NCBI RefSeq assembly: GCF_042219825.1
Contig: NZ_JBHJHQ010000003.1
Location: 124,001 to 188,000, forward strand
Source: JBHJHP01 sp042219825
GTDB taxonomy: Bacteria > Bacteroidota > Bacteroidia > Bacteroidales > UBA5342
Reading direction: 5' to 3'
Length of the DNA: 64,000 nt
Made by a program: the position numbers and the translations under genes
Notes under the pieces: model-generated
What the model saw: the letters and a program-made list of their open reading frames with translations, nothing else
Told to the model about the DNA's origin: nothing
Databases searched by the model: none
Part shown: positions 41,652 to 50,295 of the stretch, one piece after another
How the letters are laid out: every line of letters starts with the position of its first letter
How positions within the stretch are numbered: position 1 is the stretch's first letter

Positions 41652-42860
41652 CTATTTTTTTGTTAATCTGACCATCAATACGCCATGTGCAGGAATTTCC
41701 ATTTTCAATTGTTCCTCTGTATCACCAACTGTTTTATGATCCCAAACATCATATACCTGATATACATTCCGGTGGATGCTCACGTCGCGTACAAAATACA
41801 TCGTATGTTTCTTCCAGTCGTAATCCAGTTTCCATGGTTTATCGGTCCGGTTCAGAAAGCAAACCGCTACCTCACCATTGCTAAGAGGTTTTGCCCATAT
41901 TTCGTGCTCCCCCATATCCATGAACTTACGTGCCTGATCACCTTTCGAATCCTGATTAACGGCAATTACATCTTTATTCGTTAGTATTTTTTTTGTGCTT
42001 TGATCCATCGTTCTGAGATCGTTGCCAGCCATGAGAGGTGCCGCCAGCATAGCCCACATGGAAAAGTGTGTGATATACTCATCCTCCGTCATACCTCCGT
42101 TTCCTACTTCAAGCATATCGGGATCATTCCAGTGCCCCGGACCTGCATAAGGCCATAATTCGGCTTGTTTATCAATGATATCCAAAACACCGAGACCACC
42201 CCAGTCAAAGGTACATTCATAACAATCTCTGATGTCTGCTGTTGTCCGCCATAAATTTCCAATGCCTTCTCCCCATTCCCATGGTTTACTCTCACCCCAT
42301 TCGCAAATAGAGAACACAATTGGTCTGCCAGCTTCCTTCAACGCATCGCTCATCGTTTTGTACGCTGCTTTGGCATCCTGACCTTCATTATAGCACCAGT
42401 CGTACTTCAAATAATCCACACCCCAGGATGCGTAGGTCCTGGCATCCTGAAACTGATACCCTCTGCTTCCGGGTCTTCCCTGGCATGTTTTAGAACCTGC
42501 GCAGGAATAAATACCAAATTTAAGTCCCTGATCGTGTATATAATCAGCCAGTGCTTTCATTCCCGATGGAAAACGTTCCGGATCCGAAATGATATTGCCA
42601 GAACTGTCACGGCCCGTCTGCCAGCAATCATCAATCACAATATATTCATATCCGGCATCACGCATGCCACTGATAACCATGGCATCGGCCATCTCCATAA
42701 TCAGTTTCTCACTTACATTACATCCAAACTTATTCCAGCTGTTCCATCCCATTGGCGGAGTAGCTGAGATTACAGCGTTATCCTGGGCCTTTAAAGTTAG
42801 AACCTGTGTCATCAACAAGAAAACGATTCCTGCTGTGATGTAATGCAATTTGTTCTTCAT
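41652..42860 (-). CDS. GH27-family alpha-galactosidase / beta-L-arabinopyranosidase
   Basis: This 402-residue GH27 enzyme has a signal peptide (about 1-25, TLKAQ). The catalytic barrel contains PPMGWNSWNKFGCN, VIDDCW, and nucleophile Asp154 in LKYDWCYNE. The acid/base is Asp209 in WRTTADIRD, aligned with human alpha-galactosidase A. A C-terminal beta-domain follows. GH27 enzymes cleave alpha-galactosides, and some cleave terminal beta-L-arabinopyranosides of plant arabinogalactan proteins; the locus context makes the second plausible. It lies 46 bp before the S9 peptidase gene and 9 bp after the DUF5695 gene. Confidence 0.9.
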   Translation of the reverse strand: MKNKLHYITAGIVFLLMTQVLTLKAQDNAVISATPPMGWNSWNKFGCNVSEKLIMEMADAMVISGMRDAGYEYIVIDDCWQTGRDSSGNIISDPERFPSGMKALADYIHDQGLKFGIYSCAGSKTCQGRPGSRGYQFQDARTYASWGVDYLKYDWCYNEGQDAKAAYKTMSDALKEAGRPIVFSICEWGESKPWEWGEGIGNLWRTTADIRDCYECTFDWGGLGVLDIIDKQAELWPYAGPGHWNDPDMLEVGNGGMTEDEYITHFSMWAMLAAPLMAGNDLRTMDQSTKKILTNKDVIAVNQDSKGDQARKFMDMGEHEIWAKPLSNGEVAVCFLNRTDKPWKLDYDWKKHTMYFVRDVSIHRNVYQVYDVWDHKTVGDTEEQLKMEIPAHGVLMVRLTKK

Positions 42861-42869
42861 ATCTGTTTT

Positions 42870-45566
42870 CTAAAGTTTCACCTCCACTGATTTTTTCTTC
42901 AGGGGCACAACCCATGCTCCCCTGCTATCCTTCTTATATTTCTTAAGGGAATCAACGGGTTTACCATCCTTTTCCAGTCGCAGATAAGCTTTTGGTGTAA
43001 AATCGTTTTCCGGGGCCATAACCAGGATTACTTCATGTGTTTTTGAATTGTATCTTACCGCATCTACATTTCCTGCATCCAGTGTGATCCACAGGTTTTC
43101 CGGTGCAATAAAAAGTCTTGATTTTGATGCCGTTGTGATATCGGTTATAACCCAGTCGCCATCCTCGCTGATGTTACCTCCAAATGCAAGCCAGCCAAAG
43201 TCATCGTCTCTGGTAATAAATGTGGCGCTGTTGACCGCATATCCAAAGAATCCTGTTCCATAATCGCCGGAGATACCATCGTTGGCCAGTGTGGAAGGGA
43301 AGGAATGGAATGCACAGGGTGCAAATCCTTCTTCATTAATATTTGAAATTGCCCCCATTACTCCGCCGTAACCCACACGAAGCAGATAGAGGTTATCCGG
43401 TTCAAGCCTGTATTCATGCAATACCGGTATGGCATTCAATGCTGAACCGTAATGATGAATCTGCCGTTCAATACGTGAAAGTTTTCCTCCAAACAGAAAG
43501 TCCCAGTATCTGCGCGCGTTTCCGTTATAGGCCCAGTGCGGAATTGTTGGCATATATGCCATAATTGCCTTCAGTGTTACCATGGCTTTATCAGAGAATC
43601 CAAAATAGCGCGACCACATATATACTTCTTCCTGTCCGGTTGAATCCCAGGGCATCTCACTTCCAAACGGATAATTCAGTGTGGCCCAGTGATCAGCTCT
43701 TTTCTTCATGGCTGCTTCAAGTTTATCAGCCATATCCGCAAAACCTTCATTTCTCAGGTCATTCAGGATCAATAGAAATACAGTCCCTTCCATTTGCCCG
43801 AACTGTGCATAATACGGCGCCTGTTCTACCATGGCCATAGAGGTATAAAAGGCATTCTCCAGGTAAAACCTCCACTGACTATCATCCACAAGGCCTTTAT
43901 AGTTTCTGGCCAACCGGTACATCACCCAGTGTGCTGCAGCTACGTGCGGATAATTATAGGACCGGCCAACTGACATTGCTGCTTTCTTCGACCAGGCGGC
44001 CCAGGTTTTATAATTTATATCATCTCTATATGTTCCTGCCGGCATGCTGTCCGGTTCATAATAGAACATACTTTTACGAACGCCATATTTATGATCGCCG
44101 CTATTGTACTGAATGCCACCCCACAATGTCTGACTTACAAACGAATCCAGCTTTGCGATCTCTTCAGGATCCGGTTCAACCAGTTGCTTCATTATGGCAT
44201 TTAACCACGCACCTGCACCACCTTCATCACTTAAGCCACAAATCCACGAACGCGAATCCTGCAGAACTTTCTCTCCTGTTTCATAATCGTAGGTTATCAC
44301 AGACGGGCTTCTGTCAAACAGATCGCCCGAATTTTCGTACCATTGTTTGGTTGTTAAGAAATGACCGTTATCTGCCACAACTTCTGCTTCAGGTTTTATT
44401 ACTTTATAGTTGATGGTCTGAAGCGTTCCATCATCATACGTAACAGACAGCCTTGCCCTGCCCCACTGATTTCCCTTTACAGTATATTTTTTCCATTTAC
44501 CATCTGTTACCTTATCAAACGTTACGGACAGAGCGCCTTCCGGTTCTGAAGTGATTGACTTCACGCCTTTTTCAGCTTTCAGAAAAAGTGTTCCTACAAC
44601 ATCTTCAGGCAACACATATCCAGGGATACCAACGGCCACAGGCCTGTTGTGATCGGCCAGAGTTTTTTCAATGTTCTTAACGGAATCAGCCAGTACAAAC
44701 TCCACACCTACATTGTATTCTTCGCCGGGTTTCAATACTTTCTCGGTTGGAGCATTCCATTGCTCCACACCTTCCCATTCTTCATCAGCCCAGGCCTTGG
44801 AATGGATCATCCACTCATGAAACCCCTCAAAGGTTATTCCTCTTGGTGTCGGATCATCAAGCAATGGCCTGTACGCTTCGAAGGGCGAATTTTCCCAGGG
44901 CAATACAAGCAGAACCTTCCCTTCTCCTTTCAGCGAAACCACCTGCAGATAACCTGCATCCATACCAATATACGGGTCATAAAATACATTCTGCTCATGG
45001 GCTTCATCCAGTGATTTACCTGTCAGATCATTATTAAATATCATTGGAATACCTAAAGCGCCTATTTCTACATCTTTGTCTGTGTTATTTACTAATTTAA
45101 AACGCAACACAAGGTGATCCCCTTTCTTCTGCCAGTACCTTGTAAGCTCCAAGGGAAATGTTTCAGGCATTGTACCGCTCAGATTTGAGGCAGCCAGCAC
45201 CTCCGGATCATTCACATTTAACGACATAACCGGTTTGCGGTTTTCTGCCGTGGAAAAGCTGGACCAATCCTCGCAACCGCAACTCCTGACTCTCAGATTA
45301 ATGTCGCCCAAATGATAAAACCTGTTCCCTGAACGAGCTTCCAACCTGTCATGGGGTGTGAAGTCGAACCCCTCATCCGTTTTCAATTCGGAAACAGTTT
45401 GTGATTCATTAACGAGTTGCAGTTTAATTTGCTGAGTGGAATAATCAGTATACCCACTGTCAAGTCCAAGTGTTGGGACAGGTTTCTCTCTCCGGCGATT
45501 TTGTGCATGAACGACAGTCCCTGCAAGAATCATTAAAGCCAGTATGTACTGATATTTTATTTTCAT
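42870..45566 (-). CDS. DUF5695-domain secreted protein, candidate glycan-active enzyme
   Basis: This 898-residue protein has a signal peptide (about 1-21, VVHAQ). The N-terminal beta-sandwich has the DUF5695 start LGLDSGYTDYSTQQIKLQL, FDFTPHDRLEAR and RVRSCGCEDW, followed by an (alpha/alpha)-rich domain (about 430-800). The arrangement resembles glycoside hydrolase or lyase enzymes with toroid folds, but I know of no proven activity. Its position between the GH127 and GH27 genes with 9- and 34-bp gaps makes it part of the same operon. It is a good candidate for an unknown step in the glycan breakdown. Confidence 0.75.
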   Translation of the reverse strand: MKIKYQYILALMILAGTVVHAQNRRREKPVPTLGLDSGYTDYSTQQIKLQLVNESQTVSELKTDEGFDFTPHDRLEARSGNRFYHLGDINLRVRSCGCEDWSSFSTAENRKPVMSLNVNDPEVLAASNLSGTMPETFPLELTRYWQKKGDHLVLRFKLVNNTDKDVEIGALGIPMIFNNDLTGKSLDEAHEQNVFYDPYIGMDAGYLQVVSLKGEGKVLLVLPWENSPFEAYRPLLDDPTPRGITFEGFHEWMIHSKAWADEEWEGVEQWNAPTEKVLKPGEEYNVGVEFVLADSVKNIEKTLADHNRPVAVGIPGYVLPEDVVGTLFLKAEKGVKSITSEPEGALSVTFDKVTDGKWKKYTVKGNQWGRARLSVTYDDGTLQTINYKVIKPEAEVVADNGHFLTTKQWYENSGDLFDRSPSVITYDYETGEKVLQDSRSWICGLSDEGGAGAWLNAIMKQLVEPDPEEIAKLDSFVSQTLWGGIQYNSGDHKYGVRKSMFYYEPDSMPAGTYRDDINYKTWAAWSKKAAMSVGRSYNYPHVAAAHWVMYRLARNYKGLVDDSQWRFYLENAFYTSMAMVEQAPYYAQFGQMEGTVFLLILNDLRNEGFADMADKLEAAMKKRADHWATLNYPFGSEMPWDSTGQEEVYMWSRYFGFSDKAMVTLKAIMAYMPTIPHWAYNGNARRYWDFLFGGKLSRIERQIHHYGSALNAIPVLHEYRLEPDNLYLLRVGYGGVMGAISNINEEGFAPCAFHSFPSTLANDGISGDYGTGFFGYAVNSATFITRDDDFGWLAFGGNISEDGDWVITDITTASKSRLFIAPENLWITLDAGNVDAVRYNSKTHEVILVMAPENDFTPKAYLRLEKDGKPVDSLKKYKKDSRGAWVVPLKKKSVEVKL

Positions 45567-45600
45567 TTGATGTTGTTTTTCGATACTACTATTTGCTCAT

Positions 45601-48039
45601 TTATTCAATCACCCATTCATGAATACCTGTAGAAAACCTCTCCGGTAATTTAACCATCATTCGTAACGCAGTGGTTTTTACCGGTTCAATATTTACAGAA
45701 TCCCAGCTGTCTTTTGTAATAGTATATTGTCCCAAAGTTTTAACCGGAACCCAGTTCTTACCTGATTTATACATTACTTTCCATTCAGCCGGAATACGGC
45801 AACCTCCGAACGGGCCATCGTCAAACCAGTAAACTTTTACCTTATTTACGGTTTCCTCACTATCAAAATCGTACTGAACCCATTCCCATGCATTGTTTTC
45901 AGGCCACCAGTGATAATAGGGCCATGTGTGGTCGTTGGCATCCTTAGGCATTAACTGGTCGTTAATGGCAATAAGACTTTTAGTGGGACGCGATGCTGAA
46001 AGTTTACTTTTGCTGGCAATTGAAGGCGCAGGCAAAGGTCGTACACTTTTTTCGTTATACGGCAACCATACTGCCATTTCTCCGGGTCCACGATTATTCC
46101 ATGCATAATACGGAATCAACTTAACAATTTTTTCTTCACTGTATTCCAAACCTCCATCTTTGGTTGCGCGGGCAATTCTTGCAGGAATATTAATGGTGTA
46201 AACACCATTTAAAAGATGATCGTTGTGCTCAACAGTAAGTTCTTTATCCTTGTCAAAAATCAGATTTAATACTTTTCCGTCCTCCACATCAGGCCATTCC
46301 GCAGCATACATCAATGGTCCCCGTTGAATGGCCATTTTATCGGCATCTGCTTTTATATTTTCATCCGCCTTAACTTCACGCGGTTCCATTGGCATATTTA
46401 AAGAAACAACATCGCCCTTCGTCCATTTCCGATCGATGGTTACATATCCGTGTTCCGGTTTAACCTTCATATCCTTACCATTCACATTAAGCGTTACCTC
46501 AGGATTAACACCATCCATAAAGGTATATAAATCTCCCGGAATGGCTTCATTTCTTGCCCAGCCAGGAATCCTTAATTTTAAAGCGAACCTGGCTTTGTTT
46601 TCTGGGTTAATAGTCATCTTAACCAAACCGTTCCATGGGTATTGTGTCTCCTGGCTGATAGTAACATCCTCATCTCCGAGTTTGATCTGTGCCGTGTTGG
46701 ACATATACAGGTTAATATAAATGGCATCGTTTGTTTTTGCATATACATAGCCGGGTAACGAAGGTAAAAGTCTGGCAATGTTCGGAGGGCAGCACGCACA
46801 ACCAAACCATTTACTACGGCTGTGTTGTCCTATAGATTCCAGTACATTAGGATAGAAAAAACGGTCCCCTGTTAATGAAACACCTGATATCAGCGCATTA
46901 TATAAGGTTCTTTCCAGAACATCCATGTACTTTGCTTCTCCATCTGACAGGAATAAGCGGTAATTCCAGAATACGTCTCCAATTGAAGCACAGGTTTCAC
47001 AATATGCAGCCATATTGGGTAAATTATACGGTTCATCAAAACCTTCATTCCCACCTGAGGCACCAATTCCTCCTGTGACATAGGTTTTACCGTATACCAT
47101 ATCCTGCCATATGGCCCTGCTGGCATGAAGGTATGATTCATCGTTATACAAGGCAGCAATATCTGCCATTCCGGAATACATATAGGTGGCCCGTACGGCA
47201 TGTCCCACAGCCCGGGTCTGATCCACTACTTTTTCATGTGCCTGATTATATTCTGATCCACCAGGTCCCCTGACATCAAGGAAAAATTTAGCCAGATCGA
47301 GATACCGCTTTTCATTTGTAGCCCGGTAAAGTTTCACTAAACCCATTTCCACTACCTGGTGACCGGGATAATCTTCAAGCTTTCCCCATCCAAAGGTACG
47401 GTCCAGCATATCTGCAGCTTTAATGGCTATGTCGAGAAAATTTCGTTGTCCTGTTGCCTGGTAATGTGCGACAGCAGCCTCAAACATATGTCCCAGGTTA
47501 TACAGCTCATGACTCAGTTCATGCACTTTATTCCACCGGCCATCACCAACCCACGGATGCGGATTTGTACCGTTCTTTTCAGCAATGGTAAGGTTGGTAT
47601 AAATATATCCGTCCTCTTCCTGAGCCTTCCTTATCTTTTCTATGAGCTCATCAAGCTTTTTCTGCAGTGCAGAATCCGGCATGGTTTGTAAAGAATAGCT
47701 GGCAGCTTCAATAATTTTATAAATGTCACTGTCGTCAAACGGATACTCTGAACAGAATTCACCTTTTGCATCACCAGCAGCAATCTCAAAGTTTTTTACA
47801 CGGCCTGAAATCTCCGATTGTTCTATGGCAATCGGAATGGTCACGTTATGATTGATTTTGATTTTTGGAGCCCAGAACTGATCAGTAACATGAACGGAAG
47901 TAAAAGGTACCGGTTCAATGGGATATTGACCTTCCTTTTCAGTTTTAACCTCTGTTTTACAGGATGAAAAAAACACCAGTAAAATTACCACACCTGCAAA
48001 AGCCATAAAATGTTTTGAATTCAGTTTTTTCATATCCAT
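45601..48039 (-). CDS. GH127 beta-L-arabinofuranosidase-like lipoprotein with C-terminal F5/8-type sandwich
   Basis: This 812-residue protein has a lipobox FFSSC (Cys27). The GH127 catalytic (alpha/alpha)6 domain (about 40-530) has YCETC (about 345-349) and GCACCPPN (about 413-420), matching the zinc/nucleophile Glu-x-Cys and Cys-Cys of HypBA1 (Glu338, Cys340, Cys417, Cys418) almost by position. The C-terminal 140 residues form an F5/8-type-C-like sandwich (WVQYDFDSEETVNKVKVYW). It probably removes beta-1,2-linked L-arabinofuranose from glycoprotein or pectic side chains. Compared with the GH127 at 9372, the sandwich is at the opposite end. Confidence 0.88.
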   Translation of the reverse strand: MDMKKLNSKHFMAFAGVVILLVFFSSCKTEVKTEKEGQYPIEPVPFTSVHVTDQFWAPKIKINHNVTIPIAIEQSEISGRVKNFEIAAGDAKGEFCSEYPFDDSDIYKIIEAASYSLQTMPDSALQKKLDELIEKIRKAQEEDGYIYTNLTIAEKNGTNPHPWVGDGRWNKVHELSHELYNLGHMFEAAVAHYQATGQRNFLDIAIKAADMLDRTFGWGKLEDYPGHQVVEMGLVKLYRATNEKRYLDLAKFFLDVRGPGGSEYNQAHEKVVDQTRAVGHAVRATYMYSGMADIAALYNDESYLHASRAIWQDMVYGKTYVTGGIGASGGNEGFDEPYNLPNMAAYCETCASIGDVFWNYRLFLSDGEAKYMDVLERTLYNALISGVSLTGDRFFYPNVLESIGQHSRSKWFGCACCPPNIARLLPSLPGYVYAKTNDAIYINLYMSNTAQIKLGDEDVTISQETQYPWNGLVKMTINPENKARFALKLRIPGWARNEAIPGDLYTFMDGVNPEVTLNVNGKDMKVKPEHGYVTIDRKWTKGDVVSLNMPMEPREVKADENIKADADKMAIQRGPLMYAAEWPDVEDGKVLNLIFDKDKELTVEHNDHLLNGVYTINIPARIARATKDGGLEYSEEKIVKLIPYYAWNNRGPGEMAVWLPYNEKSVRPLPAPSIASKSKLSASRPTKSLIAINDQLMPKDANDHTWPYYHWWPENNAWEWVQYDFDSEETVNKVKVYWFDDGPFGGCRIPAEWKVMYKSGKNWVPVKTLGQYTITKDSWDSVNIEPVKTTALRMMVKLPERFSTGIHEWVIE

Positions 48040-48044
48040 ATTAT

Positions 48045-50183
48045 TTAGTTCGGTTGTGCATTTGTAAACGGATTTGTTTCTGATAATAATCCTTTAATTT
48101 CAGCCTCTGTCATGCTTTTATTATACAATCTGATCCTGGAAATACTGCCCGAAAAATTCTCATCAGGATTACCGGAAGAACCGATACGAATTTCAGCTGG
48201 GGTAACAAACAACATCAGTTGAGCCTTGTTGTTCAGTTTTCCATCCACATATATACTTTCTGTCATACCATCAAAAGTTACGGCGATGTGATGCCATTTA
48301 TCAGCTTCTGGTACTTTGGAATAAGACATATCGACCGCACCGTCACCATGAGCCACTGCACCGTAATTTCCGGTTCCGTAATACATGGCAGCATAAGATG
48401 CCTGCAACATATCACGCCGTGATGTCCAGCTTAAAAGGCATTCTCCATGTCCTATTTCAGAATTCTTCACCCAGATTGCCGCAGTAAAAGGCGCATTCCA
48501 GGCCATACTTTCAGGTGGAACTGATGCCAGTCTGAGTGACGATTTCCCATCAAAAACAGCAGCCATCACTCCATCAATATTTTGTATAGTAACATTCCCT
48601 CTTCCGGTAATTTTTCCACCAAGTGTCCCTGTATTAGGCACAGCTTCATCGGTTAACTGACCTGATTTCTGATCCTTAAAACTGATATCTACCAGACATT
48701 CCCCTGTTGGCTGAGACGCTTTATCCGCATTTGAAACCATTTGCTGATATTCCGGTAAGTTGATCTTTCCTTTCGTAACAGCTACATTCCATATCCCGGC
48801 ATACAAGCCCGGCTTTTCTACTCCCGTAACAGTAATTCTTATATAACGGGCTTTAGCCTTCTTTTCGTCAATAACCGGTGATCCTGAAACTTTATTATTT
48901 GTTTTATCAGCATAAACCGACCAGCTTTTGCCGTCCTTGGATATCTCTGTTTTGTATTGATAAAAATGAGAAGGGTATTCAAAATCTGTCAATATACGAT
49001 CGAAGGATTTTGTTTTACCAAGATCAATTGTTAGGGATTGTGGCAACTCACAGCCATCGGCTTTCCACAATGTGTTATTGCTGCCATCCGTTGCGTTTGA
49101 CGGACTATAAGCATAATCAACAGCTTTGTTTCCGGTAAACCTGCTTCCCCTTGTTTTCAGGTGGTAATATGATGTGGCTTCAGCTTTAGCTCCCAAAGCA
49201 AGATTTTCAGGACCCAAACTTTTTACACCTAACGCACATAAGCCATCTTCTGTCGGTTCAACTTTTGCAATGGTGTGATCATTAATAAAAGTAAGCTTGT
49301 CCACACAGGTTTGCCTGAACATGCCACCGGTACTGTGGGGATTATCATGCCGGTGATAAACAATATAATAATTCCCGTTATCTTCAAGAACAGAATGGTG
49401 ACCCGGTCCATCAACCAACGCACCATCGCTTGACAGGATCGGATTATTTTCTCCGTATGTAAAAGGTCCGGTGGGTTTATCAGAATATGCATAATGCACC
49501 GCGTAAGAATCCAGCTTGCAATCACCGGCAGAATACATTAAAATGTATGTACCGTTCTTCTTCATCATATAAGCAGCCTCGAAAGCTCTGGGGATCTGAG
49601 AAATGGGAATAAATCCCTCCTTTTCGATGGTAAACATATCGTCGCTGTTAATCTTTACCCATCCCATGCCACCAAAAGATGTACACCATGTTCCGAAAAA
49701 GGCATATAATGATCCATCATCATCCTGGAAAAACTGTGCATCCAGTGCAGGGAGATACTCTTTTCCCGTTCCTACCGGAATAACCGGTTTCCCTTCATTT
49801 AACGGCACCCACGGACCTACCGGTGTGTTTGAAACATAACCGTAAATATTGCAGCCATACTGACAATTCCCCATATAATAATAGTACCGTCCATCCTTAC
49901 CTTCCAGTACATCAGGTGCCCAGCAATTAGTTAAACCATCCGGTAAAGACATCTCCATTTCCACATTGACCCAGTCTTTCAAATCCTTACTTACCCAAAC
50001 GGAAGGCTCTCCGGATGCCAGCTTAATACCATCTGTTGTTGCATAAATATAATAGGTATCACCAAACTTTTTAATGGTTGGATCGGCATAATAACCCGGC
50101 AACAACGGGTTGGCAACAACCGTAAATAATGCGGTTAACAATATCAGAATCAGGCCTGCTCTTTTCCGGTGCTTCATCTTCAC
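48045..50183 (-). CDS. GH43-family hydrolase with discoidin-type and LamG-like domains
   Basis: This 712-residue protein has a signal peptide (about 1-24) and an N-terminal five-bladed GH43 propeller with general base Asp34 (YYADPTI), DAQFFQDDDG and the general-acid region RAFEAAYM. An F5/8-type-C-like domain (about 345-470) and a LamG-like domain (about 500-700) follow. GH43 members are mainly alpha-L-arabinofuranosidases, arabinanases and beta-xylosidases. The locus suggests an arabinose-releasing activity. It lies 5 bp before GH127; a hairpin at 50230-50275 separates it from GH146. Confidence 0.86.
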   Translation of the reverse strand: MKMKHRKRAGLILILLTALFTVVANPLLPGYYADPTIKKFGDTYYIYATTDGIKLASGEPSVWVSKDLKDWVNVEMEMSLPDGLTNCWAPDVLEGKDGRYYYYMGNCQYGCNIYGYVSNTPVGPWVPLNEGKPVIPVGTGKEYLPALDAQFFQDDDGSLYAFFGTWCTSFGGMGWVKINSDDMFTIEKEGFIPISQIPRAFEAAYMMKKNGTYILMYSAGDCKLDSYAVHYAYSDKPTGPFTYGENNPILSSDGALVDGPGHHSVLEDNGNYYIVYHRHDNPHSTGGMFRQTCVDKLTFINDHTIAKVEPTEDGLCALGVKSLGPENLALGAKAEATSYYHLKTRGSRFTGNKAVDYAYSPSNATDGSNNTLWKADGCELPQSLTIDLGKTKSFDRILTDFEYPSHFYQYKTEISKDGKSWSVYADKTNNKVSGSPVIDEKKAKARYIRITVTGVEKPGLYAGIWNVAVTKGKINLPEYQQMVSNADKASQPTGECLVDISFKDQKSGQLTDEAVPNTGTLGGKITGRGNVTIQNIDGVMAAVFDGKSSLRLASVPPESMAWNAPFTAAIWVKNSEIGHGECLLSWTSRRDMLQASYAAMYYGTGNYGAVAHGDGAVDMSYSKVPEADKWHHIAVTFDGMTESIYVDGKLNNKAQLMLFVTPAEIRIGSSGNPDENFSGSISRIRLYNKSMTEAEIKGLLSETNPFTNAQPN

Positions 50184-50229
50184 TAATTTTGGGATTATAA
50201 ATTGAAAAAACAGTATTATGTTTCAATCC

Positions 50230-50275
50230 AAAACCAGCTAATTGTTCCGGATCCGGATACCAATCAGCTGGTTTT
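50230..50275. terminator. extended intergenic hairpin between GH146 and GH43
   Basis: Perfect AAAACCAGCT / AGCTGGTTTT arms and an inner ATTG/CAAT pair enclose CCGGATCCGG. In the leftward transcript it is followed by only four T residues, so it may act as an attenuating or mRNA-processing element more than a full terminator. Confidence 0.65.
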
Positions 50276-50295
50276 TTGAATTACCATTATAAATA

